Below are positions 17,079 to 27,508 of a stretch of 64,000 bases of DNA, in pieces. Location: positions 1 through 64,000 of the forward strand of contig JAJQDT010000005.1 of assembly GCA_021202075.1 (NCBI GenBank), written 5' to 3'. A program made the translations under genes and the position numbers. Under the pieces are notes generated by a model. That model was given only the letters and a program-made list of their open reading frames with translations. It had not been told where the DNA came from and did no database searches. Origin of the DNA: Lachnospiraceae bacterium (GTDB lineage: Bacteria; Bacillota; Clostridia; Lachnospirales; Lachnospiraceae). Position 1 is the stretch's first letter, and every line of letters starts with the position of its first letter.

Positions 17079-17405
17079 TTAATCTCCTTTATTCTGATCT
17101 TCCACAAGGTCACAGTCTTCCGCATTTTTCTTTGCGAGGGCAGAGATATTTGCTTTACTATCGGCGCCGGGTGCATGCAACTGTTCGTCTTCTCTGCGTA
17201 CGTTTCCTTTTGAAAGATCCGCTCCATGTATGAACAATGCGAAAAAGATAAATATAATTAAAATTACGATGATAGCGATAACAATCTTCACTGTTTTTCC
17301 TCTTCTTTCGTTCTGAAAATCACCTGGAATATTATTCAACAGGTATTCTCCCTTCCCATCCGGCAATGCTTTTTGCCACTGGTCTTTGCAGCTGGTCTTT
17401 ACCAC
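17079..17405 (-). CDS. small single-pass membrane protein, unknown
   Basis: 108 residues with one strong hydrophobic segment (IVIAIIVILIIFIFFALFIHG, about 41-61) between polar ends. No known domain is recognised. The start is uncertain because no clear ribosome site was found. It lies between the array and transposase remnants, and its codon make-up is unremarkable. It may be a genuine small membrane protein. Confidence 0.5.
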   Translation of the reverse strand: MVKTSCKDQWQKALPDGKGEYLLNNIPGDFQNERRGKTVKIVIAIIVILIIFIFFALFIHGADLSKGNVRREDEQLHAPGADSKANISALAKKNAEDCDLVEDQNKGD

Positions 17406-17767
17406 TAATCTTTGCAGCTGACCTTTGAATAGTCCCTGCTAGAGTATTCACTCCACCATGCCTGTTTCCGGTAAACTCAAACACAAAATAAGTGCAGATG
17501 TCAGGGATAATTACTCCCTGGCAACTACACTTTTATGGTAATAAAATAAGAGCCCACGAACTGGCTCTTATTCTATGCTTAATTCATTTATGCTTAATTT
17601 AATTATGCGCTCCGCTCAGGCGCTCGAGCGGCAGATGTATGTATGACGTGCCTCCGTTCTTACTGATCACATTCTTTCAATCACATAACTATGCCTCTTC
17701 GCATTCGTTCCCTTAGCATCTTTGTCTTAATTGATTTCTATCAGAAGCAGGTTGCCAAAATACTCCT
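17406..17767. other. intergenic stretch with a bidirectional terminator
   Basis: No gene recognised. At 17545-17572 there is AATAAGAGCC, an 8-base loop and GGCTCTTATT, a terminator-like hairpin with A/T flanks. Its stem is almost the same as the one at 30079-30110, so both probably belong to the same type of element end or terminator. Confidence 0.6.
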
Positions 17768-18031
17768 TCAGATCCCCGTCGTAGCGGTTCGCTGTCCGCC
17801 AACTCCATATGGTTGAATGCACCTGTGGGAAAAAAGGGTTCTTATTCGGGCGCCCTGATTCGGATCGTATGGTTCCATTGATTCGCCACTCTCACCCGAT
17901 ACAATATCCGCATACGAAACACCGGCCTCATCAAGGCGAGTCCTCAGAAGCCGGTTCTCATATTCTAATTTCTGGATTTTGACTCGCAGCTCTTCCATTA
18001 CATCTGCATCATGCTGTGAAATATCCTTCAA
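17768..18031 (-). pseudogene. N-terminal remnant with coiled-coil start, probably of a TOTE/helicase-type protein
   Basis: The 87-residue frame begins with a leucine-rich coiled coil (KIQKLEYENRLLRTRLDEAG) followed by PYDPNQGARI, resembling the start of large TOTE conflict-system primase or helicase proteins. That assignment is from memory of the family and uncertain. After about residue 65 the sequence leaves frame; another frame (STIWSWRTANRYDGDLKEYF) runs on to about 17734. The rest of the gene is absent. Confidence 0.35.
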
Positions 18032-18204
18032 GCAAATTCACACCCCCTGCCTGTTGATAACCGCATCCGATTGCAGCCAAATTTTCAATAATAGCATCTA
18101 ATAAAAATATCCGCGCCAAGGAAGAAGGTTTGAGTCGGATTTTTGGTTCCCGGTAAATACCAGACAGTACATAATAGGATACGCCCATAGTGCAGCTATT
18201 ATTC

Positions 18205-18855
18205 TCACGCTGTCACTGCCTTATTTTTTCTTATTATGTCCATAATCTTCTCAACAGTAGCTCCGGTTACCCGGGAAATCAGTTCCGAAGACACACCTTC
18301 CTTATTCATGTTCATAATCAATCTTTCCTGTTCTCTCTCTGCTTTCCTTTCCGCTTTTTCTGCTGCTTCTTCTGCTGCTTCTTCCGCTGCAATCCTTTTC
18401 TCGCTCTCGATATGCGTCTTTAATATCCGGTCCTGATCATACAAATCCATCATCATCGTCACTACCTCCTGCTCTCTTGATTCAAGATATTCCTTCAAAA
18501 TGCCCTGCTCTACACAGATTCGGATTGTCTCCGAAACTGCCTTGGGCGTCCTGCCATACAGCCGCACCTGCTCGTCATATATCTTTGTAAACTGCACGTA
18601 CTGTCCGATGATATCTTCGCCTTCCGTCTGCTCCGGGTGAACTGTTCCATAAATCATCTTTACCCTGACATCGATGGCGCTTTTGCGGTTCTTGTAAAAT
18701 TCCTCCTGTAGCGTGATTTCATCCGGCCTGGTAACCCGGTCACCCACATAGAGCACATACAATTCCGTCTCCGGCAGCTCCACCTTCCTGCTCCCATAGA
18801 GGTCCGCACCATTCTGGTTCAGATAATTCTGCATGGTCTGGTCTGTGTAAAGCAT
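18205..18855 (-). pseudogene. Rpn/PD-(D/E)XK transposase, N-terminus missing
   Basis: 216 residues matching only the C-terminal part of Rpn-type (recombination-promoting) nuclease/transposases: ADLYGSRKVELPETELYVLYVG, then EQVRLYGRTPKAVSETIRIC and an alanine/glutamate-rich helix. The N-terminal catalytic domain is missing; the frame begins close to the end of the wzx gene. It is most likely an inactive remnant marking past insertion at the flippase/array boundary. Confidence 0.75.
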
Positions 18856-18883
18856 TCTTGATATGGTACGCCATGCCTTATCC

Positions 18884-20368
18884 CTATCTTTTTATCCTCA
18901 GCTTTCCCTTAATCCCATTCAAAACACTAAATATGACATTCTTAAGCTCATTATCGAAAAACAGTCCATACAATAATACAAGCGCACAATAAATAATCAC
19001 ACCCACCAACACCTGAATAAGTAATGCAAGTAATGAGCCATCATAATAATGCGCTACCAATCGCACGCATAGGAACATAATTAACCCAATCACTCCGTAT
19101 GGAACTGTGTTTTTCAAAAATTTCATAAGTGAAATATATTTCCTGCTTATCCATATTTCCAAAGTCAACCCGACTATTTCAGCTGAAATAGTACCAACCA
19201 CAGCACCATAAATACCCAAGACCGGTATAAGAAGAGCTGAAAGAATTAAATTTGCTACAGCATTCAATGAGAGTATTCGTACAATCGCCTTATCTTTTCC
19301 AAGCGGGAATATAAAACACTGTCGTATGGTTTCTCCTAAACCAATGATTATTATAACAGGAGACATGTAAATAATAACTTTACCACAAATAGCAAAATCG
19401 TCCCCATAATATTCTATGGCAAATAATTCTCCTACAGCAGCCAAGCCAAATACTGATGCAAACCCTATAAGAGACGTCACCAGCAAACAATAATCAGCAT
19501 TCCTTTTTAACCCTTTAATATTATTATCAGTCGCATACTTACAAGCACGCGGAAAAAGCACCGTTCCAATGATGCTTATGAATGTGCGGGGAATCTTAAC
19601 TATTTTATCTGAGTATTCATAAAACGCTACATCATCTTTTGTAGCCAAAATTCCCAAAAGGGTTTTGTCAAACACTGTATACAGTGTTACGGCAATTACA
19701 GCCGCAAAAAGTGTAAACAGCGGCTTGATATGTTCCCGCATATCAGAAATTGAAAATCGCAACGGCGGAATCGCACGGAAAATCTGTGGCATCATGACCA
19801 GCTGTCCTACGCAAACAGATATGCACATAATTAAGGTATAAATAGCTACATCATCCGGCGACTTTACAAGGAGAAAAATAAAGAGCGTTTCTAGTATCTT
19901 GACTACAGCGTTTCTGATGGAGACCAGCTTAAATTTTTCAAGTCCATAAAATAGCCATGTAACATCAATAGCCGCAGAAAAAACATAGATTGACTGGACA
20001 AATGCAATAGTAACATTGCTTTTACAAATTAAAAATACATATATAAAATAGAAAAATAGAGACATCAAGGAGGCTATGAAATGTACAGAATATAAGCTCC
20101 AAAAAGTTTTTCTAAGAAGTTGTAAACTATCTCTCCTTTGTGCGATAATTCTCTGACCGTGTCTATTGATGCCAAGCATCGCAAAAGTAACAAAATAATA
20201 TGCTATAGTATATGTATACGTATATACTCCAAGCGAGTTGCTCCCCATAGTCCTAGTCAAATAAGGAGAAACAATAAGAGGAAGCACAAGAATTACTGCT
20301 TGGTATAAAAATTGGAATGTAAAATTACTTTTAGCGCCATCTGGCTTTAATATATTATTCTTTGTCAT
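18884..20368 (-). CDS. polysaccharide flippase (Wzx/MOP superfamily)
   Basis: A 494-residue membrane protein with about 12-14 hydrophobic segments. It begins NFTFQFLYQAVILVLPLIVSPYLTR and carries GVYTYTYTIAYYFVTFAMLG, the typical start of MOP-family flippases. It should move the lipid-linked repeat unit across the membrane for polymerisation by the Wzy-like protein at 22.3-23.6 kb. It is the last intact gene of the AT-rich upstream block; decayed transposase sequence follows directly. Confidence 0.92.
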   Translation of the reverse strand: MTKNNILKPDGAKSNFTFQFLYQAVILVLPLIVSPYLTRTMGSNSLGVYTYTYTIAYYFVTFAMLGINRHGQRIIAQRRDSLQLLRKTFWSLYSVHFIASLMSLFFYFIYVFLICKSNVTIAFVQSIYVFSAAIDVTWLFYGLEKFKLVSIRNAVVKILETLFIFLLVKSPDDVAIYTLIMCISVCVGQLVMMPQIFRAIPPLRFSISDMREHIKPLFTLFAAVIAVTLYTVFDKTLLGILATKDDVAFYEYSDKIVKIPRTFISIIGTVLFPRACKYATDNNIKGLKRNADYCLLVTSLIGFASVFGLAAVGELFAIEYYGDDFAICGKVIIYMSPVIIIIGLGETIRQCFIFPLGKDKAIVRILSLNAVANLILSALLIPVLGIYGAVVGTISAEIVGLTLEIWISRKYISLMKFLKNTVPYGVIGLIMFLCVRLVAHYYDGSLLALLIQVLVGVIIYCALVLLYGLFFDNELKNVIFSVLNGIKGKLRIKR

Positions 20369-20405
20369 TAATTACGCTTTCTCATAAACCTTAAGGTCAA
20401 TATCA

Positions 20406-21284
20406 TTATGTATAATTCCTTTTATACTTCTTGGGTAACTCTAATTTATTCCCTAACCAAAGGTTTCCTTCCTCAGAATAGTAGCGCGCCATTCCATAAA
20501 AAGGAGTAAAAGTTAATTCGCCAAGTACAGGATCTCCATCTCTATCATAAAAATCTACACGAACAAATGGAAACGGTTTAGATAATATTCTAGAATACTC
20601 AACCATTTTATCCAAGGATATTGGTCGTCTTGCCTTCATATTATTTTTCTCAGCTCCAATATCAAGGACATTCCATTGCAAATCATAAAACTCAAATTTA
20701 ACTCTAGTTTCCCTATCCACACAAGCTAATGCTAATTCCGGAACGCCATTGAAACAATAAATCTTATAGTCAATCGGCAATTTTCCATCAAGAGTTTTAA
20801 TATACTCTTCAGCAAAAATAATAGGTTTTATATGTAAATAGTGTGGCTCATAAAACTTATCAGCTCCGTACCTTGTATGTAACCATGTGTTTAATTGTTT
20901 ACTGGCAAGTGCAATATTGATATCTGCCTTATTTGTGCAAATAATATTCATTTCGCAACCATGATTGCATTTAATTGCATACTGCTCTGGCAGCTTATCC
21001 CATTCAACTAATTGCGCATCTGTCCACGAACCATATAATTTGGGAAGGATTTCTTCTAACCCGCAATCAGCAACGTAATTTCTCATATTAAACTTATCTG
21101 TGCATTGTACTAACAAAGGATGCTGCCAATTAAAAATCAACCATAATATTTTCTCATTGAAGTTTTCAGGTTTTTTTAAATTAGGATATACACCAAAATG
21201 AATTTTATATGCATACCGCACATATGATTTCGGTGCAACCCTTATCCATAATTTTCGAAGATTCTCTTTAAAATCTTTGTTCAT
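20406..21284 (-). CDS. TupA-like ATP-grasp protein
   Basis: A 292-residue protein of the ATP-grasp family first described for teichuronopeptide synthesis. Visible signatures are KIHFGVYPNLKKPENFNEKI near the start, DKFNMRNYV, YAIKCNHGCEMNII and PIDYKIYCFNG. Such proteins occur in many surface-polysaccharide clusters and probably ligate an amino acid or similar group to a sugar carboxylate. The exact substrate is not known. The ATG is preceded by AAGGAGG-like sequence (GGAGGGC). Confidence 0.88.
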   Translation of the reverse strand: MNKDFKENLRKLWIRVAPKSYVRYAYKIHFGVYPNLKKPENFNEKILWLIFNWQHPLLVQCTDKFNMRNYVADCGLEEILPKLYGSWTDAQLVEWDKLPEQYAIKCNHGCEMNIICTNKADINIALASKQLNTWLHTRYGADKFYEPHYLHIKPIIFAEEYIKTLDGKLPIDYKIYCFNGVPELALACVDRETRVKFEFYDLQWNVLDIGAEKNNMKARRPISLDKMVEYSRILSKPFPFVRVDFYDRDGDPVLGELTFTPFYGMARYYSEEGNLWLGNKLELPKKYKRNYT

Positions 21285-21342
21285 AGCGATAAGCCCTCCT
21301 TAAATTTATGCTGAAAATATTTATGCGTGTAAATTCAACACT

Positions 21343-22242
21343 TCAATTGGTATTTTTTACCCTTTTATTTTCGTCAATTCTTTCAACAGCTAACCGATAA
21401 AAAGGATATACATTGCTTATCACAAGCAGCAGCTTAATTCGAATTCTCAGTGAATTGTTGTATGCCAATGCCTCTTTGTAATACGTAATCCTTTCACGTC
21501 TACCTTTTTGTTCACGCCCCGCCTCAATTAATGCTCCTGCAAAAAATCTGGATATATAACTATTTGGTTCCTCAAACAATTTACTGTGCTTATTTTCAAA
21601 ATACTTTGCCATACTAAGGACTCTTTCTGGATGATTAGTTATTGAATCATTTTCAATGAATCTATCAACAAGGTACTTATCAACACAATAAACCGAATAC
21701 TGAGCTTGCGCACTTAATAGGAAGTCTAAATCCTGATATCTAATAACATTCGGGTCAAACTTTATGTCTTGAGTAACCTTTTTTTTCAATACCAAGGTTT
21801 GTGTGCTTATTCCGAATGGACCACGCGTTTCATTTAAAAAACCTTCCGGGGTCGACTTCATTGGTAATAATATTGATCCATTTAATCGTTTACATCTAGT
21901 TTTGCAACATACAATATCAGCATCTTTGTGCTCTTCAAATACTCGCATTTGAATTTCCAATTTGTTTGAAATCCACACGTCATCACTATCCTGAAACGAA
22001 ATATAGTCTCCTTTTGCAACATCTATTCCCAAATTTCTCGCACAACATGCCCCTTGATTATCCTGATAATAATATCTAACTCTTGAATCGGATACGCTAT
22101 CTACCACTTCTTTCGTATTGTCATCTGATCCATCATCAACAATGATAACCTCTAGATCCTTATACGTCTGACTCAACACGGAATTTAATGATCTTTCAAT
22201 TGTTTTAGCTCGATTATAAGTTGGAATAATTACTGATACCAT
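21343..22242 (-). CDS. GT2 family glycosyltransferase
   Basis: A 299-residue GT-A enzyme. It begins MVSVIIPTYNRAKTIERSL and has the nucleotide-binding IVDDGSDD at about residues 35-42. The metal-binding DSDDVW at about 96-101 and the helix GACCARNLGI are also present. No membrane segment, so it acts on the cytoplasmic face. It lies between the Wzy-like and TupA-like genes. Sugar specificity cannot be predicted. Confidence 0.92.
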   Translation of the reverse strand: MVSVIIPTYNRAKTIERSLNSVLSQTYKDLEVIIVDDGSDDNTKEVVDSVSDSRVRYYYQDNQGACCARNLGIDVAKGDYISFQDSDDVWISNKLEIQMRVFEEHKDADIVCCKTRCKRLNGSILLPMKSTPEGFLNETRGPFGISTQTLVLKKKVTQDIKFDPNVIRYQDLDFLLSAQAQYSVYCVDKYLVDRFIENDSITNHPERVLSMAKYFENKHSKLFEEPNSYISRFFAGALIEAGREQKGRRERITYYKEALAYNNSLRIRIKLLLVISNVYPFYRLAVERIDENKRVKNTN

Positions 22243-22278
22243 ATAGATTCTCCCTATTTTTTAGAGCTTGCTACGGAT

Positions 22279-23589
22279 TCATAACTGCTTGAAACCCCTT
22301 CGTATCGCCAAAAATGCTAGCAAAAAACAAAGCGATTGAGCCTGTTGAGTAAAATAAAATCGCACAAAAGAGAATATTACTTTTTGTAATAGCAAGCAGT
22401 AAATTAGCATCGCCTTTACATCTTTTTCCTTATATGCCCGCACAAAATACAAATTGCACACAAATCCAAACAACAGCATAATAATAAACACGCCCAAATA
22501 GCGCCCATCAAGATATGGCTGATAAAAGGCAGTTACGAAAGCATTCATATATATACCACCGCCAATATAATATCCCGTCTCCATCATGTCAAACGACATA
22601 TAGCGAATTTCAGTTATAAACTCTGGATAACCATTAAATATCCCAATTAATCTTAACAAAAAGAAAAATGGATACAAAAGCCCGTAAAATGAAGACACAC
22701 CATAACCATACTTTCCACTTTTATCAACTACATCAAAATAATGATCTGCATGCGGAAGCGGAGCAACAAAATATAAAAATATTTCCTTCACAAAATCAAC
22801 ATCGCCACTCCTCCTCGAAAGAGTCATATAGAATAAAAACATAAACAATGCTATGCCGCACACAATTAGAAGCCTCTTGTATTTTTTGCTTATACGGATA
22901 TTATTAATTTTATTAAATTTACAATAAAGCAAAAAAACAAGCAATAGATATATTCCGAACCACAGAATTACAGACCTGCCGCCAGTAGTAAGTACGAACA
23001 ACACCATTACCATAATACATTCTGCAATAAATAGTTTTTTCCTCTTCCCAAAGAATATTTCAATTGGCAGCAAAGCAATCAGCAAATATGTTGTCGGGGA
23101 CGCAATAAAATTATACAAAACAGTGAATAACTGTGACGAATTTAACCCATTTTCATCAACCGAAACAGCTAATGTTCTAATATAACTATAATCATACCCC
23201 GAAAGTAAAAGTCTAACTACAACTGCTAATTGTATAAAATAGTATATCAAGGAAATTGCCCCTAGAATATACATCAAATTGTAATTAATGGTATACACAG
23301 ATTGTTTGGACCTAAGACCTGAGTAAGTAGCCACATTCCGCTTCCCCAATGTAATACGTATATCCTTTGAGCCTAACAACGTTCCTAAAAAAAATGCTAA
23401 CAACCCAAATGCAGCAATCAAATAAAATTTATCACTAGGAACCACAGTAGAATATAATCCAAGTTCTGAAATTGATAAAATAATTCCCCAAATAAAGAAC
23501 ATAGAAGTAATTGGATTAAAAATAAATCTATATTTATAATAGCCATAAAAAGCGGCGACAATACATAACCCGCCTAATATATAACCCAT
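22279..23589 (-). CDS. oligosaccharide repeat unit polymerase (Wzy-like)
   Basis: A 436-residue protein with about 10-12 hydrophobic segments and a long extracytoplasmic loop around residues 255-330 (DVDFVKEIFLYFVAP, FYGLLYPFFFLLR), as in O-antigen/capsule polymerases. Sequence conservation in this class is low, so the call rests on topology and on its place between the flippase and the glycosyltransferases. It would join flipped repeat units on the outer face. Confidence 0.82.
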   Translation of the reverse strand: MGYILGGLCIVAAFYGYYKYRFIFNPITSMFFIWGIILSISELGLYSTVVPSDKFYLIAAFGLLAFFLGTLLGSKDIRITLGKRNVATYSGLRSKQSVYTINYNLMYILGAISLIYYFIQLAVVVRLLLSGYDYSYIRTLAVSVDENGLNSSQLFTVLYNFIASPTTYLLIALLPIEIFFGKRKKLFIAECIMVMVLFVLTTGGRSVILWFGIYLLLVFLLYCKFNKINNIRISKKYKRLLIVCGIALFMFLFYMTLSRRSGDVDFVKEIFLYFVAPLPHADHYFDVVDKSGKYGYGVSSFYGLLYPFFFLLRLIGIFNGYPEFITEIRYMSFDMMETGYYIGGGIYMNAFVTAFYQPYLDGRYLGVFIIMLLFGFVCNLYFVRAYKEKDVKAMLIYCLLLQKVIFSFVRFYFTQQAQSLCFLLAFLAIRRGFKQL

Positions 23590-23611
23590 AATTAATCTCC
23601 ACTAAGTTTTC

Positions 23612-24892
23612 TCAACTATCTTCAATTAAGCCATCATAGAACTCTTTATATAATAAATTTGCATTAGACTTCTTGTTCCAAACATAGTACGAGTTATCAC
23701 ACATTTTCTCATATTCGTTCTGACTCATATTAATTATTTTTTCAACCGCAATTTCAATTTTTGAAATATCTGCATCTTTAGAAAACAGAAACCCATTTTC
23801 TCCATTTTTAACTACTTCTCTTGTACCGCCAACATCAGTGGCTACGATTGGAATGCCAAATGACATTGCCTCCATTATTGAAACCGGTACTCCTTCGGAA
23901 TCAGATAAATTAACAAAACATGATACAAGATTATTCTTATACCATTCGTAAATTTCACTGTTTTTCAATCTTCCAGCAAATTTAAAGGTATCTGATTTCA
24001 ATTTTTTCTTTGCAAGTCTCGTTATTTTATCTAAATCAGGTCCATCGCCTAAATGAACCCATTTAATTTTGTAGTTTTTTGCTAAAAGCCCAGAAATCAA
24101 AGCAACTATTTTATCCAATCGTTTTACCTTACGTACACCAGCACATGAAACAATTACAAAATAAGGCTGACGTGAACAATCTATTCTTCCATGATCGAAT
24201 GTGCCCAAATACCTTACTCCAATTTTATCTGCAAAATTGGGATAGTTCTCCTTTAAATATCTGACACCATCTTCGGAACACGGATAGATGTAATCCATTT
24301 TCTCGAAGGTGTAACATCTATCTGGCACAAATCCACATGGTGCTGCGTAATCATACATATCATACCGATGTCCACGTGTTATACATCTTACATTATTATT
24401 AAAAATCCTTTCTTTTAACCTTACTGTAATACTTGCTACAGCATGCATCCAATAACTATATAATATCGTATCTTCCTCTTTTATATCTTTTATGAATTCT
24501 AAAAATTGCTTGTCACAAACAATTTTTCTATACACACTCTCAACTCGGCACAAATAATATATTCTATATATTGCTTTACGGAGTCCTAACTTTCTTGGAG
24601 ACAATTCTTTATGACGACGATCATAGGCAACTACGGATGATACTTCTGACATAATCATTTTAATCTTGCCTCTAAAGGAGCAGTCATTCTTTACGCTTAA
24701 TATCTCTACATTTCCAGGAACATCTCTCGTTTGTTGCATTTCTGGTGATGCCATGGTAGGAATCACCAGAATTTTATAAAAGTATGAAGATGCGGCTCCA
24801 ATCTCGTTTTCAATATATTCTTCTCCCTTATAATATGGATAATAATTTGTCAGTAAAATGAGAGTTTTTTGTTTCATGTTCTCCTCATCCAT
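23612..24892 (-). CDS. GT4 glycosyltransferase
   Basis: A 426-residue GT-B enzyme. KTLILLTNYYPYYKGEEYIE opens the acceptor domain. VSCAGVRKVKRLDKIV, HLGDGPDLDKI and SEGVPVSIMEAMSFGIP form the donor domain with the E-x7-E site. The frame can start at 24892 directly after the stop of the sugar transferase, or five codons later (MKQKT) where GAGGAG lies just upstream. Probably adds the second or third sugar of the repeat unit. Confidence 0.9.
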   Translation of the reverse strand: MDEENMKQKTLILLTNYYPYYKGEEYIENEIGAASSYFYKILVIPTMASPEMQQTRDVPGNVEILSVKNDCSFRGKIKMIMSEVSSVVAYDRRHKELSPRKLGLRKAIYRIYYLCRVESVYRKIVCDKQFLEFIKDIKEEDTILYSYWMHAVASITVRLKERIFNNNVRCITRGHRYDMYDYAAPCGFVPDRCYTFEKMDYIYPCSEDGVRYLKENYPNFADKIGVRYLGTFDHGRIDCSRQPYFVIVSCAGVRKVKRLDKIVALISGLLAKNYKIKWVHLGDGPDLDKITRLAKKKLKSDTFKFAGRLKNSEIYEWYKNNLVSCFVNLSDSEGVPVSIMEAMSFGIPIVATDVGGTREVVKNGENGFLFSKDADISKIEIAVEKIINMSQNEYEKMCDNSYYVWNKKSNANLLYKEFYDGLIEDS

Positions 24893-25480
24893 TCAATTAT
24901 GGTATATATTCTCACTTAATACAACCGTTTTAATTGTCAGCATAATAACTTTAAAATCTAAGACCAAAGAAATATTTTCAGCGTAAAAAACATCATTCGT
25001 GTATCTCTCTTCCAGAGTAGCACTATTCCTTTTAAGAGCTTGATTATATCCTGTTACCCCTGGCCTTACACTAAATTTCTTTTTTACATAATCTGTATAG
25101 GTCGCTTCATTACCCATCGGGCTAGGTCTCGGTCCAACAAAGCTCATATCTCCAATCAGCACATTGAAAATCTGTGGCAGTTCATCTATGCTTGTCTTTC
25201 TTAAGAAAGCACCTATTTTTGTCAATCTTTCGTCACTTGCCGAGTTATATGTACTGCCATCTTTGTTCCTTATATCCGGTGCATTCATTTTCATCGTCCT
25301 GTACTTAATCATACGGAATTTCTTCATGTTTCTTCCGTATCTATACCCACAATAAAAAATTGTACCACCATCCTCCAGTTTAATTCCTATACCGATTGGA
25401 ATTGTCAATAGTAGAATAAACGGGGATAAAATCAATGCTAAAAGAAAATCCAGCACCCTTTTTATATACCTGTCATACAT
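24893..25480 (-). CDS. initiating sugar-phosphate transferase (WbaP/PglC type)
   Basis: A 195-residue monotopic membrane protein. One membrane helix (VLDFLLALILSPFILLLTIPI) is followed by the conserved core FRMIKYRTMKMNAP, RKTSIDELPQIFNVLIGDMS and FVGPRPSP, then RPGVTGYNQ. It transfers a sugar-1-phosphate to undecaprenyl phosphate to start the repeat unit. A CapD-type dehydratase and an aminotransferase nearby could supply a 4-amino-6-deoxy sugar, but the donor is unproven. Confidence 0.94.
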   Translation of the reverse strand: MYDRYIKRVLDFLLALILSPFILLLTIPIGIGIKLEDGGTIFYCGYRYGRNMKKFRMIKYRTMKMNAPDIRNKDGSTYNSASDERLTKIGAFLRKTSIDELPQIFNVLIGDMSFVGPRPSPMGNEATYTDYVKKKFSVRPGVTGYNQALKRNSATLEERYTNDVFYAENISLVLDFKVIMLTIKTVVLSENIYHN

Positions 25481-25495
25481 TTTATTTTCTCCGCT

Positions 25496-26377
25496 TCATG
25501 GCATGTCAAACTTTTCTCTGCGTATATCCTTGATGCCAGATTGCAAATCATACTTAATATTAAAACCATAACACCTTATCTTTTCTGATAACATATATGA
25601 GGAATTAATCCCCTCAGTCAAATCATCTTGATACTCTAGGTTGTCTTCATTTTGAAAAACCCTATTAATTACCTGAGCAACTTCGAGATTTGTGTAAGCG
25701 CAATCAATCCCTAAATTAAAAACTCCGCAAACTTTCGAATTATCAATTGCCCAAATAATTGCTCTTGCAACATCCTTAACATAAATGAATTCTCTTTTTG
25801 CAATACTTTTCCCTCGAACACAAAGAGTATTTTTCTCAGCCGCAGCTTTCAAAAATTTGCTTAACATATATCCTTTATCTTCATACCCCAGCACATGAGC
25901 ACATCTGAAAATTACACTTTCTATTCCCTTTTTAGAGTATAATCTACAAAGATGCTCACAGGTCAATTTGCTAAGACCATAAAAGTTACATGGAGTTACA
26001 GCCTGATCTTCACACCAAGGCAACTTCTGGATATCTGAATACACAGAAATTGAAGAAAGATAGATTATTTTGGACGCTTTACAATTAGCCATTGCTTTGA
26101 GAATATTTTCTGTTAATATTTCATTTTCTCTAAAGGTTCCATAGCCTAAAGCTGAATCGCCCCCACGAATAGCAGCCAGATGAATAACTACATCCACATT
26201 TTTAAATGCGTTTGTCAGACTATCTACAGAATAATTAGTCTCTATGAAATTTTTATCCTTTCTGCTCCTTGATAATGCAACAATTTCATAATCAGTATTA
26301 TTAAATAGCCTTATTAACTCCTGACCTATAAATCCGCTTGCACCAGTAACTGCTATCTTCACACCATATCTCCTCAA
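25496..26377 (-). CDS. NAD-dependent nucleotide-sugar epimerase/dehydratase (SDR)
   Basis: A 293-residue extended SDR protein: IAVTGASGFIGQELI at the start (NAD loop), VVIHLAAIRGG, YLSSISVYS and the Tyr-x3-Lys pair in NFYGLSKLTCE. It may reduce or epimerise the keto sugar made by the CapD-type enzyme, as seen next to PglC-like transferases in other loci. Short spacing (15 bp) to the sugar transferase indicates one operon. Confidence 0.88.
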   Translation of the reverse strand: MRRYGVKIAVTGASGFIGQELIRLFNNTDYEIVALSRSRKDKNFIETNYSVDSLTNAFKNVDVVIHLAAIRGGDSALGYGTFRENEILTENILKAMANCKASKIIYLSSISVYSDIQKLPWCEDQAVTPCNFYGLSKLTCEHLCRLYSKKGIESVIFRCAHVLGYEDKGYMLSKFLKAAAEKNTLCVRGKSIAKREFIYVKDVARAIIWAIDNSKVCGVFNLGIDCAYTNLEVAQVINRVFQNEDNLEYQDDLTEGINSSYMLSEKIRCYGFNIKYDLQSGIKDIRREKFDMP

Positions 26378-26386
26378 TTCTATGTT

Positions 26387-27490
26387 TTACTTATTGTGAA
26401 TATAGTACCCAACCTTGTCGTATCTTCCGTTAACCGGCCTGACGAAATCGCCTGTCTCGTAATACCAGAACGAATCAACGACATCATCCGGTATTCCAAA
26501 TATATCTCGATCCATTATCGAATTTGGTTCCTGACAAAAAAACACTAACTCCATGGGATTAATGTTCCCCGTCCACTTATCAAGTTCAGAGACATCATTA
26601 TGTAAGAGGTGCTCAAACGTAAGTTTCATTAGGTTGACGCCAGTTGCTCGATTCAAAATATTCCACATGTGGCAGCCATCCAGCCTTGGAGTCATTTCGA
26701 TAATGTAAGGAGTCTGTCCTTCCAGTTTCATCTGGAAATAAACGGGTCCATTCATAATACCCACTCTTTGGCAGGCATCTTCAAATATAGACTGAACCTC
26801 TTTAACTGTTTCTGCCTCCATCACACTTGTTGGAACGATATGTTTATGAATCAAGCCGGTGTATTCAGGCCAAGTATCACGGTCTGATGCAACAAGGTAT
26901 TTTAACTTTCCATCAACCATGTAACCATTGACCGAAAGCTCCGGCCCATCTATATATTTTTCTACTATTACTTTTCCTTCCCTTGAAAACTTTCTCGCAT
27001 CTTCGAAATGTTCTTGTAATTCGCTCTGTGAGTTAATAAGAAAAATCCCACGCTGTCCCTGTGCATCGGACGGCTTTAGCATCGCTGGAAAAGGAACCAT
27101 AACTTGCTCAGGTTTACTCATGACCTGGTATGGAATATTGCCTTTGCACTCTGATGTAAGAGTATCCCGCATCGTGTTCTTATGATTGCATATATATGCT
27201 ACTTCAGATGACACAAAATGCGGCATATCAAGCTTTTCACTTATTCTACAGGCTACCGGCATTGCCAAATCTGACCCTGTCGAATAAACCACATCGATCT
27301 TGTTCTTTTGAATATGCTCGATCAATGCTGGCTCACCAAGAATATTAATAACATCAAAATGATCTGCTGCATCAGCTCCCGGTCCATCTTTCGCCATTCC
27401 ACAGGCATATGTTTCACAGCCCATTTCTTTTAACTGAAGAATCGCATCCATCTGCACCGACGCAACACCCAATATAAGTACCTTTTTCAT
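26387..27490 (-). CDS. ATP-grasp domain protein (carboxylate-amine ligase-like)
   Basis: A 367-residue protein with an N-terminal Rossmann-like domain (KKVLILGVASVQMDAILQL). An ATP-grasp core follows: PAMLKPSDAQGQRGIFLI, VIVEKYIDGPELSVNGYMVDG and the metal site IIEMTPRLDGCHMWN. Relatives ligate an amino acid or formyl-type group with ATP. In this context it may decorate a sugar amine or carboxylate. Substrate unknown. Confidence 0.85.
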   Translation of the reverse strand: MKKVLILGVASVQMDAILQLKEMGCETYACGMAKDGPGADAADHFDVINILGEPALIEHIQKNKIDVVYSTGSDLAMPVACRISEKLDMPHFVSSEVAYICNHKNTMRDTLTSECKGNIPYQVMSKPEQVMVPFPAMLKPSDAQGQRGIFLINSQSELQEHFEDARKFSREGKVIVEKYIDGPELSVNGYMVDGKLKYLVASDRDTWPEYTGLIHKHIVPTSVMEAETVKEVQSIFEDACQRVGIMNGPVYFQMKLEGQTPYIIEMTPRLDGCHMWNILNRATGVNLMKLTFEHLLHNDVSELDKWTGNINPMELVFFCQEPNSIMDRDIFGIPDDVVDSFWYYETGDFVRPVNGRYDKVGYYIHNK

Positions 27491-27508
27491 TGTTCACTCC
27501 AAATATAA